DNA of 64,000 bases from Streptomyces montanisoli (GCF_017813245.1 NZ_JAGIQL010000012.1:1-64000); one strand, 5' to 3'. Positions 16,180-25,209 are shown, counted from the first letter of the stretch. The notes: generated by a model not told the origin, from the sequence alone. Made by a program: numbers and translations.

Positions 16180-18405
16180 TCAGGAGCGCAGGCTCAGCAG
16201 CGCGAACACACCGCCGATGACGGGGCGCGCCTTGAAGCCGCCGCTCGGCCTGTCGTCGATCGTGTCGTACCAGTCGCTGAAGGGCACGCGGCTCGGTGTG
16301 CTGTGCGCGAAGTCGTACAGCGAGTCGATCAGGTAGTCGCGGACCGGGTGGTCGTGCAGCCAGGCGGCGGTCCACATCTCCCAGTCGCCCTTGGTGTAGG
16401 AGTGGCGGATGTCCAGCGGGATGCCGTACTGGTTGGCCCGGCTCAGGTACCAGTCGCCCTCGGCCTTGGCGACCTCGCGCGGGATGAGGTTCAGCTTGAG
16501 CAGCTGGTCGGGGTAGCCGTTGTACTTCAGGCTCCATGTGCCCGGCTGGTCGTAGGCCAGCTTGAGGTGGCCCGCGTCGCCGTCCTGGGCTTTGTCGACC
16601 CACTGCGCGATGTAGCTCTTGGCCGTGGAGAGGTAGCTCGCGGCGTCGGCGGTGTTGCCGGCGGCCTTGGCGATCTTGCTCATGGCGCCGATGGCGATGA
16701 TGCCCTTGAGCGCGAGGTTGACGCTGTGCCCGATGAACCCGGTGAAGTCGTCCGTCTGGTTCTGGTAGGCGGGGTCGAGCGCGTTGGCCACCAGGTAGTC
16801 GGCCCACTTCTTGAGGATCGTGTAGTGGCCGGTGGCGAACGTCCTGGCGTTCCCCGCGGAGGTGCGGTCCAGGTAGGCGGCGGACATGATGATGGCGTTC
16901 GCCGACTCCTCGACCGGCATGTCCTCCTCGTTGCCGTCGTTGTGCCCGCTGGCGTCGGGGTAGTGGCTGCCCAGGTCGTGCTCGGCGAAGTCCTTTGGCC
17001 AGCCGCCGTTCTCGGCGTAGTCGAGCATCGGCGCGAGCAGCAGGCCGAGGTACTCCGGGTCGGTGACGAGGAAGGCCGGGACGCCGGGGTAGGTCACGTC
17101 GAGCGTCGACATGTTGCCGTCGGAGGAGATCTCCTTGAGGAACGCCCACGGCTTGCCGTTGCGGCTGACGAGCTCCGTGCCCGCGTACGCCTGGCGCAGT
17201 GCCAGCGCGCACAGCGCCGCGTAGCGCGCCCCGCCCGCGGCGGTCGCCTCGCGCCTGATACGCCGGTCGAGGGAGGCCGTGCGGTGCTCGGCGCCCGGCA
17301 GGTCGGCGTGGAAGTCGGAGACCATCGACTGCCAGGTGTCCCAGTGCGATCGCCACAGCGGGGGGAGGCGGTCGCCGAGGTACGCGACGGCGGGCTCGCG
17401 TACGTGGCCGATGGAGAGCACGGCGCTCTCCTTGCGGGACGCGACCGTGCCGAGGTCGAAGTGGTAGGCGAAGACGGGCCAGTGGTCGTTGATGGCCCGG
17501 GGCTGGTCACTGTCCGAGGTGCCGGCCAGCTTGCCGTCCTTGAGTGCGGCGGGGCGCACGGTGGTGTCGGGGCCGATCTGCCAGGTCAGTCCGGGACGGT
17601 CGGTGGCGCTGAACACCACGCTGCCCCAGGTGGCCATGTCGTTCTTCTCGCCGATGACGGTGGGGTCGGCGGGCGTGCATGACATCGTTGTCACCGATGC
17701 TCCGCCGGCACCGTTCACCTTCTCCTGCTTCCACCCGATCTTCGTGCCGGCGTCGCCGCTCGCCCACTCCCCCGAGATGTCGAAGTACAGGCCGACCTTG
17801 TGCCGGTGCCCGTCGGTGGAGCGGACGTCGGCCGTGATGTACGACAGCGGCACGGACTGCCTGCGCAGGTCGCCGGGCTCGACCGGGGACAGGAAGGTGA
17901 GGGTCAGCTCGACGCCGCCGCCGGTCAGGACGTAGACGGACCGGGTAGCCGTCACCGTCAGGGACTTCTGCACCATGCCGCGCGGTGCGGGGCTGTCGAC
18001 GGCGGGATCGCCGAGGAAGAGGAAGTTGTCCCCGTCCACCGTCGCGTAGCCCACCATGGCCGTGGTGCGGCCCGTCCAGAAGCCGGGCCAGGTGCCCGCC
18101 AGGTTGTCGTCGGCGCTCCACGTGCTCAGGTACGGCGACCGCACGGCCAGTGGCACGGCCGGGGGCCTGACCGGATCGAAGGCGGGGAGTGCGGGCGTGC
18201 CCCTCCTCGCGGCAGCCGCGGCGGGGGCGCCCTTCGGGGTCGCCGCGAGCGCGCTCTGGGGAAGCAGCGCCGCGCCGGCCGCGCCGAGGCCGGCCGCCCC
18301 CGTCCAGCGCATCAGGCCGCGGCGGCTGAGGCCCTCGCCGTTCGCGGGTGTGCCGTCGTCCTGGGCGGAGTCGGCGGGTTCGGCGGGGTCGTGACGGAGC
18401 GACAT
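16180..18405 (-). CDS. TAT-exported DUF4965/DUF1793 (glutaminase-like) protein
   Basis: 741 residues. The start is ATG at 18405, with GGAGGAAAAG directly upstream. A twin-arginine signal lies at residues 31-60 (LSRRGLMRWTGAAGLGAAGAAL then SALA). The layout (N-terminal beta-rich DUF5127/4965 part, then a six-hairpin helical DUF1793 toroid containing HNDGNEEDMPVEESAN, GFIGHSVNLALKGI and SGGFKARPVIGG) matches the fungal-type GtaA glutaminase family. In bacteria that annotation is weak: the helical toroid and its carboxylate-rich motifs fit a glycoside hydrolase equally well. It lies between GH127 and the furanose importer. It has a box at 18652 like the one before the importer, so it probably acts on the same glycan. 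Exact activity unknown. Confidence 0.8.
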   Translation of the reverse strand: MSLRHDPAEPADSAQDDGTPANGEGLSRRGLMRWTGAAGLGAAGAALLPQSALAATPKGAPAAAAARRGTPALPAFDPVRPPAVPLAVRSPYLSTWSADDNLAGTWPGFWTGRTTAMVGYATVDGDNFLFLGDPAVDSPAPRGMVQKSLTVTATRSVYVLTGGGVELTLTFLSPVEPGDLRRQSVPLSYITADVRSTDGHRHKVGLYFDISGEWASGDAGTKIGWKQEKVNGAGGASVTTMSCTPADPTVIGEKNDMATWGSVVFSATDRPGLTWQIGPDTTVRPAALKDGKLAGTSDSDQPRAINDHWPVFAYHFDLGTVASRKESAVLSIGHVREPAVAYLGDRLPPLWRSHWDTWQSMVSDFHADLPGAEHRTASLDRRIRREATAAGGARYAALCALALRQAYAGTELVSRNGKPWAFLKEISSDGNMSTLDVTYPGVPAFLVTDPEYLGLLLAPMLDYAENGGWPKDFAEHDLGSHYPDASGHNDGNEEDMPVEESANAIIMSAAYLDRTSAGNARTFATGHYTILKKWADYLVANALDPAYQNQTDDFTGFIGHSVNLALKGIIAIGAMSKIAKAAGNTADAASYLSTAKSYIAQWVDKAQDGDAGHLKLAYDQPGTWSLKYNGYPDQLLKLNLIPREVAKAEGDWYLSRANQYGIPLDIRHSYTKGDWEMWTAAWLHDHPVRDYLIDSLYDFAHSTPSRVPFSDWYDTIDDRPSGGFKARPVIGGVFALLSLRS

Positions 18406-18651
18406 CTTTTCCTCCACTTGTCCTGGGCCGGGGGGCCGGGCGTGCCGTGCCCGGCCGCCGGGCCTGTCCAGGCGGCCGCAGCAGGGGGCGGCGCGCCTGA
18501 GGTGGTACGGCGGTGGTGCGGCTGTGGTGCGACGGTGGTACGACGCCCGCTCGTGGTGGGGGCAGGAGCGGTGGGCGCTGCGGAGCCTGCCGGGGCGCGC
18601 AGGGGGAGAATGGCGTTGATCGCCATATGCCCCGTTGCGCCCCGGCGTCGG

Positions 18652-18669
18652 TACAACGTTGGAAAACGA
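18652..18669. promoter_or_regulatory. LacI-type operator, box A
   Basis: TACAACGTTGGAA (18652-18664) is centred on the CG step typical of LacI-family operators, and its right half is half of the ideal TTCCAACGTTGGAA palindrome. It differs by one base from box B in front of the importer. It lies about 247 bases upstream of the DUF4965 gene start. The LacI protein encoded at 24187 is the likely ligand-responsive partner. Confidence 0.6.
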
Positions 18670-18983
18670 TGGGGCAGCCAGCATGAGAGCACGGTGCGTC
18701 GGCCAGTGTCCAGAGGTGCGGCACCGGCGACTACCCCGTTTTTACCTTTGCGGCATCCGGGCCCCGGCGCCCCGGAGCCGCCGCTTCCGGGCTCGGGACC
18801 ACGGCCTTTCCTCTCCGGCGCACCCTCACGACCCCTGCTCCGTGGGCCCATTGAGGCACGGCCGACGGTCCGGCGGGCGGCGGCGCCGGCGGCGCTCCGG
18901 CGCCGCGTGCCACGCGGGGACGAAAGCGCCCTCCGGGGCGCCGCGCTTTTCCACATCGGCAACTTCCGGGTTGCGCACTTCCC

Positions 18984-19034
18984 TTGACACCCCGTGCGAC
19001 GTGACGCAATCTCCTCCTTACATCGTTGGAACGA
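18984..19034 (+). promoter_or_regulatory. Importer promoter with LacI-type operator, box B
   Basis: TTGACA (18984-18989), a 17-base spacer and CAATCT (19007-19012) form a good housekeeping promoter. TACATCGTTGGAA (19019-19031) starts seven bases after the -10, covering the expected transcription start, as in simple repression. It matches box A at 12 of 13 positions. The leader from there to the ATG at 19139 is about 120 bases. Confidence 0.65.
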
Positions 19035-19138
19035 CCCGTCGGCACGACACCGCCGGGACCGTTCCCGGGCGACGTGCGCCTCCGGCGCTCCCGGCCCCCT
19101 CAGCCCTCTCCCCGCATCGACGAGGATGTGATCCGCGC

Positions 19139-20254
19139 ATGAACGCCTTTCCCCGGGCCAAGGCCACGGCCGCCCTGGTGATGACCGCCGGTCTCTGCCT
19201 GGCGGCCTCCGCCTGCACCAACTCGGGTACGTCGAGCTCCGGTTCGTCCAGCAGCAGCCCGGGTGCCACGAGCAACAAGGCCGCGGAGCAGAAGGTCGTC
19301 TCCTCGGGCTCCTCAGGCCCGTCCTGCACGTACAAGTCGTACGGCGGCGGCGTGCCGAAGCTCGACATCACCGACGGCAAGACCGTGGTGGGCTTCTCCC
19401 AGTCCGAGTCGACGAGCAACCCGTTCCGCGCGACCGAGACGAACAGCATCACCGCCCAGGCGAAGAAGCTGGGGGTCAAGCTGATCCAGCGCAACGCCAA
19501 CGCGGATGTCAACGCGCAGAACTCGCAGATCGAGGACATGATCGCGCAGGGCGCGAAGGTCCTCATCGTGGCGCCCGAGAACTCCGACGGACTCGGCCCG
19601 GCGCTCGCGAAGGCGAAGGCCAAGAAGATCCCGGTCCTCACGATCGACAGGACGGCCGCGGGCTCCGCCTGCACCGACTTCATGTCGTTCGTCGGCTCGA
19701 ACTTCTACGGCCAGGCCCAGACCGCGGCGGACGACCTGGCCGCGGCGACCAACGAGAAGGCGAAGGTCGCCATCCTCACCGGCACGCCGGGCAACAACGT
19801 CACCACCGACAGGACCAAGGGCTTCAAGGACCGGCTCAAGGCCAAGTACCCGAACATGAAGGTGGTCGCGTCCCAGACGGGCAACTTCGCCCAGACCGAC
19901 GGCCAGAAGGTGATGGAGCAGCTGCTCCAGGCCCACCCGGACATCGACGCCGTCTTCACCGAGAACGACGAGATGGCGCTCGGCGCCCTCCAGGCGATCC
20001 GCTCGGCGGGCAAGACCCCGGGCAAGGACGTCAAGGTCGTGACCATCGACGGCATCAAGCAGGTCGTGCAGGACGTGTCAGCGGGTGGTGTCGTGGCCGA
20101 CATCGAGACGAACCCCCGGTTCGGCCCGCTCGCGTTCCAGGCGCTGCAGGACTTCTACGGCACCAAGGGCGTGCAGGCGAAGGTCATCATCCAGGACGGC
20201 CACTTCACGCAGAAGAACGCCAAGCAGGCCCTGGACCAGGGGCTCGTGTACTGA
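19139..20254 (+). CDS. Sugar ABC transporter substrate-binding lipoprotein (YtfQ-like)
   Basis: 371 residues. The signal peptide ends in a lipobox (CLAASAC, cysteine near residue 25), followed by a Ser/Gly-rich linker, so it is anchored outside the membrane. The mature part is a periplasmic-binding type 1 domain with TVVGFSQSESTSNPFRATET and GAKVLIVAPENSDG at the first lobe and VFTENDEMALGALQAI at the hinge. These resemble the galactofuranose-binding protein YtfQ. The start is the ATG at 19139, which begins the signal peptide. It is followed by an ATPase and two distinct permeases, the subunit set of the YtfQRT-YjfF galactofuranose importer. Galactofuranose or arabinofuranose is the favoured ligand, given the neighbouring GH127. 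Confidence 0.88.
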   Translation: MNAFPRAKATAALVMTAGLCLAASACTNSGTSSSGSSSSSPGATSNKAAEQKVVSSGSSGPSCTYKSYGGGVPKLDITDGKTVVGFSQSESTSNPFRATETNSITAQAKKLGVKLIQRNANADVNAQNSQIEDMIAQGAKVLIVAPENSDGLGPALAKAKAKKIPVLTIDRTAAGSACTDFMSFVGSNFYGQAQTAADDLAAATNEKAKVAILTGTPGNNVTTDRTKGFKDRLKAKYPNMKVVASQTGNFAQTDGQKVMEQLLQAHPDIDAVFTENDEMALGALQAIRSAGKTPGKDVKVVTIDGIKQVVQDVSAGGVVADIETNPRFGPLAFQALQDFYGTKGVQAKVIIQDGHFTQKNAKQALDQGLVY

Positions 20255-20306
20255 CGAACGGGCGCGAACGCGCACGTCCAGGTACCTGACCCGCCCGGCT
20301 CCCCCC

Positions 20307-20324
20307 GGCCGGCTCAGTCCGGCC
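20307..20324 (+). other. Hairpin between binding-protein and ATPase genes
   Basis: GGCCGG (20307-20312) and CCGGCC (20319-20324) flank a CTCAGT loop in the 156-base gap after the binding-protein gene. Such a stem could stabilise the upstream message or attenuate read-through, giving more binding protein than ATPase. Confidence 0.35.
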
Positions 20325-20410
20325 CGGCCTCGGCTCGCACCCGGGGCCGGGCCGATCGTCCCGTCCGGCGCGGCCCGGGCGGCGGCGCAGTTCCATGCGA
20401 GGAGGAGAAC

Positions 20411-22066
20411 ATGGCCCAGGAGGACGAACAGGCACCGGCGGCGCCCGCCCCCGTGCTCGAAGTCGCCGGTGTCACCAAGAGCTTCGCGGGCGTGCACGCG
20501 CTGCGCGACGTCGACTTCGCCCTCCGTCCGGGCGAGGTGCACGCCCTGGTGGGCGAGAACGGCGCGGGCAAGTCCACGCTCATCAAGGTGATGACCGGCG
20601 TGCACCGCCCCGACTCCGGCGCGGTCCGCTTCGAGGGCACGGCCCGGGAGTTCCGCAACCCGCTGGAGGCGCAGGCGGCCGGAATCTCGACCATCTACCA
20701 GGAGGTCAACCTGGTACCGCTGATGTCCGTCGCCCGGAACCTGTTCCTCGGGCGTGAGCCGCGCCGCTTCGGGCTGATCGACCAGCGGCGGATGAACCGT
20801 GAGGCGTCCGCCGCGCTCGGCCGCTACGGCGTCCACGTCGACGTGACGCGCCCGTTGCGCACGCTCGGGCTCGGCGCCCAGCAGATGGTGGCCCTCGCGC
20901 GCGCCGTCCAGGTCGACGCGCGCGTCGTCGTCATGGACGAACCGACCTCGTCCCTCGAACCGCGCGAGGTCGAGACGCTCTTCTCCGTCATCCGCGGTCT
21001 GCGCGAGCGCGGCATCGCCGTCGTGTACGTCAGCCACCGCCTCGACGAGCTGTACGCGATCTGCGACCGCGTCACGGTCCTGCGGGACGGGCAGCACGTG
21101 CACACCGGGAGGATGGCCGACCTGCAGCGGCTGCAGCTCATCTCCATGATGCTGGGCCGCGAGATGGCCGCCGTGCGCTCCGGGGGCACCACGGCGTTCG
21201 ACAGCGCGCGCCACGAGCGCGCCGGGACGGAGCCGGTCCTGCGCGCGAAGGGCCTCAGCGTCCGCCACCGGGTGCACGACGTCTCCGTCGACGTGCGCCC
21301 CGGCGAGGTCGTCGGACTCGGCGGCCTGCTCGGCGCGGGGCGCAGCGAGACGGCGAAGGCCGTCGTCGGTGCGCTGGCGACCGACGCCGGCACGGTCGAG
21401 GTCGACGGCACGCCGATGAAGCGGCGCAGCCCCGCGGCCGCCATCAGGGCCGGGGTGGTCATGCTGCCCGAGGACCGCAAGGCGGAGGGCATCATCCCGA
21501 ACCTCTCGGTCCGCGAGAACATCTCGCTGGCGGCACTCCCCCGGCTGTCGCGAGCGGGCATCGTCTCCCGGGCGAAGCAGGACGAGGTGGTGCGGTTCTT
21601 CATGGACCGGCTGCGCATCAAGGCGTCGAGCCCGGACCAGAAGGTCAGCGACCTCTCCGGCGGCAACCAGCAGAAGGTGCTGCTCGCCCGGTGGCTGTGC
21701 CTCAGCCCCAAGGCTTTGCTGCTCGACGAGCCGACCCGCGGCATCGACGTCGGCGCCAAGGCCGAGGTGCAGGCCCTGATCGACGAACTGGCCGCGGACG
21801 GGCTCGGCGTGCTGCTCATCTCGTCCGACCTGGAGGAGCTCATCGAGGGGTCCGACCGGGTCGTCGTCCTCAAGGACGGCCGCGTCGTGGGGCACCTGAC
21901 GGGGGACGAGGTCGGCGAGGAGCAACTGCTGAGCGCCCTCGCCGCGGCGGACCCGCAGGCGGACACCAGCGCGGACACCGACGCGGACACCGACGCGGAC
22001 ACCGGCGTGGACGCCGGCGCCGCAGCCCCCGGCACCCCGCCCACAACGAAGGAGTCGCGCCGGTGA
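20411..22066 (+). CDS. Sugar ABC transporter ATP-binding protein (YtfR-like)
   Basis: 551 residues with two ABC cassettes, as in MglA, RbsA and YtfR. Cassette 1 has Walker A GENGAGKST (about residues 53-61), a degenerate signature LGLGAQQMVALA, and Walker B VVMDEPTSSLEPREVETLF. Cassette 2 has the usual degenerate Walker A (GLLGAGRSE), signature LSGGNQQKVLLARWL and Walker B LLLDEPTRGIDVG. The ATG follows GAGGAGAAC. The C-terminus carries an acidic Ala-Asp-Thr tail encoded by a 12-bp tandem repeat, which is unusual for the family. The stop overlaps the next GTG (GTGA). It powers import of the sugar bound by the upstream lipoprotein. Confidence 0.92.
   Translation: MAQEDEQAPAAPAPVLEVAGVTKSFAGVHALRDVDFALRPGEVHALVGENGAGKSTLIKVMTGVHRPDSGAVRFEGTAREFRNPLEAQAAGISTIYQEVNLVPLMSVARNLFLGREPRRFGLIDQRRMNREASAALGRYGVHVDVTRPLRTLGLGAQQMVALARAVQVDARVVVMDEPTSSLEPREVETLFSVIRGLRERGIAVVYVSHRLDELYAICDRVTVLRDGQHVHTGRMADLQRLQLISMMLGREMAAVRSGGTTAFDSARHERAGTEPVLRAKGLSVRHRVHDVSVDVRPGEVVGLGGLLGAGRSETAKAVVGALATDAGTVEVDGTPMKRRSPAAAIRAGVVMLPEDRKAEGIIPNLSVRENISLAALPRLSRAGIVSRAKQDEVVRFFMDRLRIKASSPDQKVSDLSGGNQQKVLLARWLCLSPKALLLDEPTRGIDVGAKAEVQALIDELAADGLGVLLISSDLEELIEGSDRVVVLKDGRVVGHLTGDEVGEEQLLSALAAADPQADTSADTDADTDADTGVDAGAAAPGTPPTTKESRR
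21959..22018 (+). repeat. Five 12-bp tandem repeats at the end of the ATPase gene
   Basis: Units of GCGGACACCGAC or close variants start at 21959, 21971, 21983, 21995 and 22007. They keep the reading frame and encode Ala-Asp-Thr-(Ser/Asp/Gly) units forming an acidic C-terminal tail. Copy number probably varies between strains by slippage. Confidence 0.75.
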
Positions 22067-23028
22067 GCGCAGAGACCCTGCAGACCCCCGTGTTCGACCG
22101 CGACCGGGCGCTGCGGCTGCTCCAGGAGTACGGCGTCTACGCGGCGCTGATCGTCCTCGCCATCGTCGCGGTGGGCCTCGACGGCCACTTCCTGTCGGCC
22201 GACAACCTGCGCGTGCAGCTGTTCCAGGTCTCTCCCACGCTGCTGGTGGCGCTCGGCATGGCCCTGGTGATCGGCACGGAGGGCATCGACCTTTCGGTCG
22301 GCGCGGTCATCGCGCTGTCCGCGTCCATCCTCCCGCTGTACCTCGGCTACGGCCTGCCCGTCGCGCTGCCGGTCGCGCTGCTGCTCGGCGCCGCCTCGGG
22401 CGCCGCGGGCGGCGCCATGGTGGCACTCACGCGGGTGCAGCCCATCGTCGCCACGCTGTCCCTGATGATCGGCGTGCGCGGTCTGGCCGAGATCGTCAAC
22501 GGCAACTCCGCCAAGCCGGTCAACCAGGCCGGGGCCCTCGACCTGGGCACCGGCGCCCTCGCCGGCGTCCCGTACATGGCGTGGATCGCCGCGGCCGCCG
22601 CGGTCCTGACGGCCCTGCTGGTGCGCCGCACCACCTTCGGCAGGCAGCTGGTGGCGGTGGGCGACAACCGCACCGCGGCCGGCCTGTCGGGCCTGCCGGT
22701 GCGCCGCGTGCTGATCACCGTGTACGTGATCTCCGGTGTACTGGCCGCGCTGGCGGGTGTGATGATCGTGGGTCACGGCGCGGAGGCCGATCCGGCCAAC
22801 CAGGGCATCAACATGGAGCTCAACGCCATCACGGCGGTCGTCGTGGGCGGCACACCGCTCAGCGGTGGCCGCGTGCGCGTGCTCGGCACGGTGGCGGGCG
22901 CGCTGTTCATGCAGCTCATCACCGCCGTACTGACCCAGCACAACGTGCCCAACTCGTACACCCAGATCGTCGAGGCCGTCATCATCTGCTTCGCCGTCTA
23001 CGCGTCCCAGGAGCGTGGTACCCGATGA
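22063..23028 (+). CDS. Sugar ABC transporter permease (YtfT-like)
   Basis: 321 residues and about eight to ten hydrophobic segments, of the BPD_transp_2 (RbsC/YtfT) family. The family landmark ALGMALVIGTEGIDLSVGAVIAL lies near residues 63-85, with the late loop NAITAVVVGGTPLSGG coupling to the ATPase. The GTG start has AAGGAG at 22049-22054 and overlaps the ATPase stop by four bases. The stop overlaps the ATG of the second permease (ATGA). Two non-identical permeases form the membrane pore, as in E. coli YtfT/YjfF. Confidence 0.9.
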   Translation: MSAETLQTPVFDRDRALRLLQEYGVYAALIVLAIVAVGLDGHFLSADNLRVQLFQVSPTLLVALGMALVIGTEGIDLSVGAVIALSASILPLYLGYGLPVALPVALLLGAASGAAGGAMVALTRVQPIVATLSLMIGVRGLAEIVNGNSAKPVNQAGALDLGTGALAGVPYMAWIAAAAAVLTALLVRRTTFGRQLVAVGDNRTAAGLSGLPVRRVLITVYVISGVLAALAGVMIVGHGAEADPANQGINMELNAITAVVVGGTPLSGGRVRVLGTVAGALFMQLITAVLTQHNVPNSYTQIVEAVIICFAVYASQERGTR

Positions 23029-24038
23029 GCGCCACCCTGAGTTCGGCCGTCACCCCGGGGCCGCCAGGATCCGGGCAGGACCTGCGCGCGCCGGCGCGCG
23101 AGCGGCTGGCGGGCCGCCTCCAGCAGCACGGCGCCCTCGCGGTCCTCGTGCTGGTCGTGATCATCGCGTCGGCCACCTCGTCGGCGTTCCCGACCTGGGC
23201 GAACGTCAGCAGCATCCTCGGCGGCAACGCGTTCGTCTGGCTGCTGGCGCTCGGCATGACCTTCGTGATCATCACGGGCGGGATCGACCTCTCGGTCGGC
23301 TCGATGTACGCGCTGGGCGGGGTGCTCGGGGCGGAGGGCTCGCGCACCGGAACCTGGCTGGCCATCCTGCTGCCGCTGGCGGTGGGCGCGGCCTGGGGCA
23401 CCATGCAGGGTCTGCTCGTCGCGCGGACGAAGATGGCGCCGTTCATCGTCACCCTCGCCGGGCTGCTCGGCGCGCGCGGGCTGCTCCAGGCTCTCACCCA
23501 CGAGGGCTCGAAGACCTATCTGGTCCCCAAGGGTTCGTTCTTCCGGCAGCTCGGCGGCGGCACCTGGGTGCCCGTGCTGATCGTGGCCGCGCTGTTCGCG
23601 CTCGGCGCGCTGCTGCTCACTCGCACACGCTTCGGCGCGAACCTCACCGCGCTCGGCGGCAACGAGAACGCGGCGCTGCTGATGGGACTGCCCGTCCAGC
23701 GCACCAAGGTCCTCGTCTACGTGCTGTCGGGCACGCTCGCCGCGGCGGCCGGGGCGCTGGGCGGCGCACGCCTCGGCTCGGGCGTCACCACCATCGGCGT
23801 AGGCTACGAACTGACGGCGATCGCCTCGGTGGTGATCGGCGGGACGCTGCTCACGGGTGGCAGCGGGTCGGTCGGCGGAACGGTCAGCGGCGTCCTGCTG
23901 CTCGCCGTGATCCACAACCTCATCGACCACTACTTCTCGCAGTACGGTTCGGCCTTCACCGACGCCGTCAACGGCGCCTTCCTCGCCCTGGTGGTCCTGT
24001 TGCAGACGATACTCAGCCGAACCCAGAAACTACCGTGA
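23025..24038 (+). CDS. Sugar ABC transporter permease (YjfF-like)
   Basis: 337 residues, a second BPD_transp_2 permease with a longer hydrophilic N-terminus. LALGMTFVIITGGIDLSVGSMYAL near residue 70 and AIASVVIGGTLLTGGSGSVGG near the end are the conserved blocks. It is clearly distinct from the first permease, which is the diagnostic feature of the YtfQRT-YjfF system against single-permease ribose-type importers. ATG overlaps the upstream stop. The operon ends here at a hairpin (24045-24077). Confidence 0.9.
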   Translation: MSATLSSAVTPGPPGSGQDLRAPARERLAGRLQQHGALAVLVLVVIIASATSSAFPTWANVSSILGGNAFVWLLALGMTFVIITGGIDLSVGSMYALGGVLGAEGSRTGTWLAILLPLAVGAAWGTMQGLLVARTKMAPFIVTLAGLLGARGLLQALTHEGSKTYLVPKGSFFRQLGGGTWVPVLIVAALFALGALLLTRTRFGANLTALGGNENAALLMGLPVQRTKVLVYVLSGTLAAAAGALGGARLGSGVTTIGVGYELTAIASVVIGGTLLTGGSGSVGGTVSGVLLLAVIHNLIDHYFSQYGSAFTDAVNGAFLALVVLLQTILSRTQKLP

Positions 24039-24044
24039 CCCGTT

Positions 24045-24077
24045 CCTGGGCGCCGCCCCGGCGGAGCGGCGCCCAGG
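24045..24077 (+). terminator. Terminator hairpin after the importer operon
   Basis: CCTGGGCGCCGC (24045-24056) and GCGGCGCCCAGG (24066-24077) form a perfect 12-bp stem with a nine-base loop, seven bases after the permease stop. It separates the importer genes from the LacI gene. Confidence 0.75.
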
Positions 24078-24186
24078 GCCACGGTCCCGCGGAGCCGCTC
24101 ACGGCGCGGGAAACGGCGGGCCCGCCCGCCGCGACAGCGCAGCACAGCATCCGGGCAACGCGGCCCGGCCCAGGACAAGGAGCGCC

Positions 24187-25209
24187 GTGGGCGTCAGCCT
24201 CAAGGATGTCGCGCAGCGAGCGGGCGTATCGGTGAAAACCGTGTCGAACGTCGTCAACGACTTTCCCCATGTCACACCCAGCACGAGGGCCCGGGTGCAG
24301 CGGGCCATCGACGATCTCGGCTACCGGCCCAACCTGAGCGCGCGCCATCTGCGCAAGGGGCGTACGGGCATCATCGCGCTGGCCGTCCCCGAACTCGGCA
24401 ACCCGTACTTCGCCGAGGTGGCGGGCGCGGTGATCGACGCGGCGGTGCGCCACGAGCACACCGTGCTGCTCGACCACACCGCGGGCCGGCGCGAGTTGGA
24501 GAACCTCGTCTCCCAGGGGTTTCGGTCGCACGTCATCGACGGCCTGATCCTCAGCCCGATCGAGCTGGAGAACGAGGACCTGGTCGCCCGCCCGGCGGGG
24601 CCGCCGATGGTCCTGCTGGGCGAGCGCCAGTACGACGCGCCGTACGACCACATCGCGATCGACAACATCGCCGCCGCGAGGACCGCCGTGCGCCACCTCC
24701 TCGACCTGGGCAGGCGCCGCATCGCCTTCCTCGGCGCTCGGCACGAGAGCGAGCGCCAGCCCGCCCACCTGCGCCTGCAGGGGTGGCGCGCGGAGATCGA
24801 GGCGAACGGCATGACACCGCCCGAGTCGCTCGTGGTCGCCACGGACGGGTACGGGCGCCGTGACGGCGCGGTCGCGATGGCGGCGGTGCTCGACCGGGGC
24901 GAGCGGCCCGACGCGGTGTTCGCCTACAACGACATGATGGCGCTCGGCGCGATGCGCACACTCTACGAACGCGGGTTGCGCATCCCCGAGGACGTCGCCG
25001 TGGTCGGCTTCGACGACATCGAGGAGGGCCACTACGGGGCGGTGTCGCTCACCACCATCGCCCCGGACAAGGCGGCGATCGCGGAGCTGGCCGTGGAGTG
25101 CCTGGTCACGCGGATCACGACGCCTCCGTCCCCCTCGGACGAGCCGCGCCGCATCCACCCCCCGTACCGGCTCGTGGTGCGGGAGTCGACGCGGGTCAGG
25201 CGGGGCTGA
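24187..25209 (+). CDS. LacI-family regulator of the furanose locus
   Basis: 340 residues. The N-terminal LacI headpiece is SLKDVAQRAGVSVKTVSNVVND (residues 4-25), with the hinge helix near 48-58 (PNLSARHLRKG). The rest is a periplasmic-binding-protein-like sensor domain (GIIALAVPELGNPYFAEV, DAVFAYNDMMALGA, VAVVGFDDIEEG). GTG start with AAGGAG partly overlapping 24177-24182. It follows the importer in the same orientation and most likely represses it and the divergent exported enzyme through the two TACAWCGTTGGAA boxes. The inducer is presumably the imported furanose. Confidence 0.88.
   Translation: MGVSLKDVAQRAGVSVKTVSNVVNDFPHVTPSTRARVQRAIDDLGYRPNLSARHLRKGRTGIIALAVPELGNPYFAEVAGAVIDAAVRHEHTVLLDHTAGRRELENLVSQGFRSHVIDGLILSPIELENEDLVARPAGPPMVLLGERQYDAPYDHIAIDNIAAARTAVRHLLDLGRRRIAFLGARHESERQPAHLRLQGWRAEIEANGMTPPESLVVATDGYGRRDGAVAMAAVLDRGERPDAVFAYNDMMALGAMRTLYERGLRIPEDVAVVGFDDIEEGHYGAVSLTTIAPDKAAIAELAVECLVTRITTPPSPSDEPRRIHPPYRLVVRESTRVRRG

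Larger units (their letters stand above)
18406..19138. other. Long divergent regulatory region of the furanose locus
   Basis: About 730 bases separate the exported DUF4965 enzyme from the importer operon. I see no convincing gene: apparent reading frames are Arg/Pro-rich and have no ribosome-binding site. The region holds two similar LacI-type boxes (18652-18664 and 19019-19031), a promoter for the importer (18984-19012) and a short inverted repeat ATGGCG/CGCCAT (18610-18626). Confidence 0.6.

Noticed and set aside
18406..19138. Small genes in the long gap of the furanose locus
   Set aside because: Candidate frames have atypical Arg/Pro-rich composition and no ribosome-binding site; operators and a promoter explain the region better.
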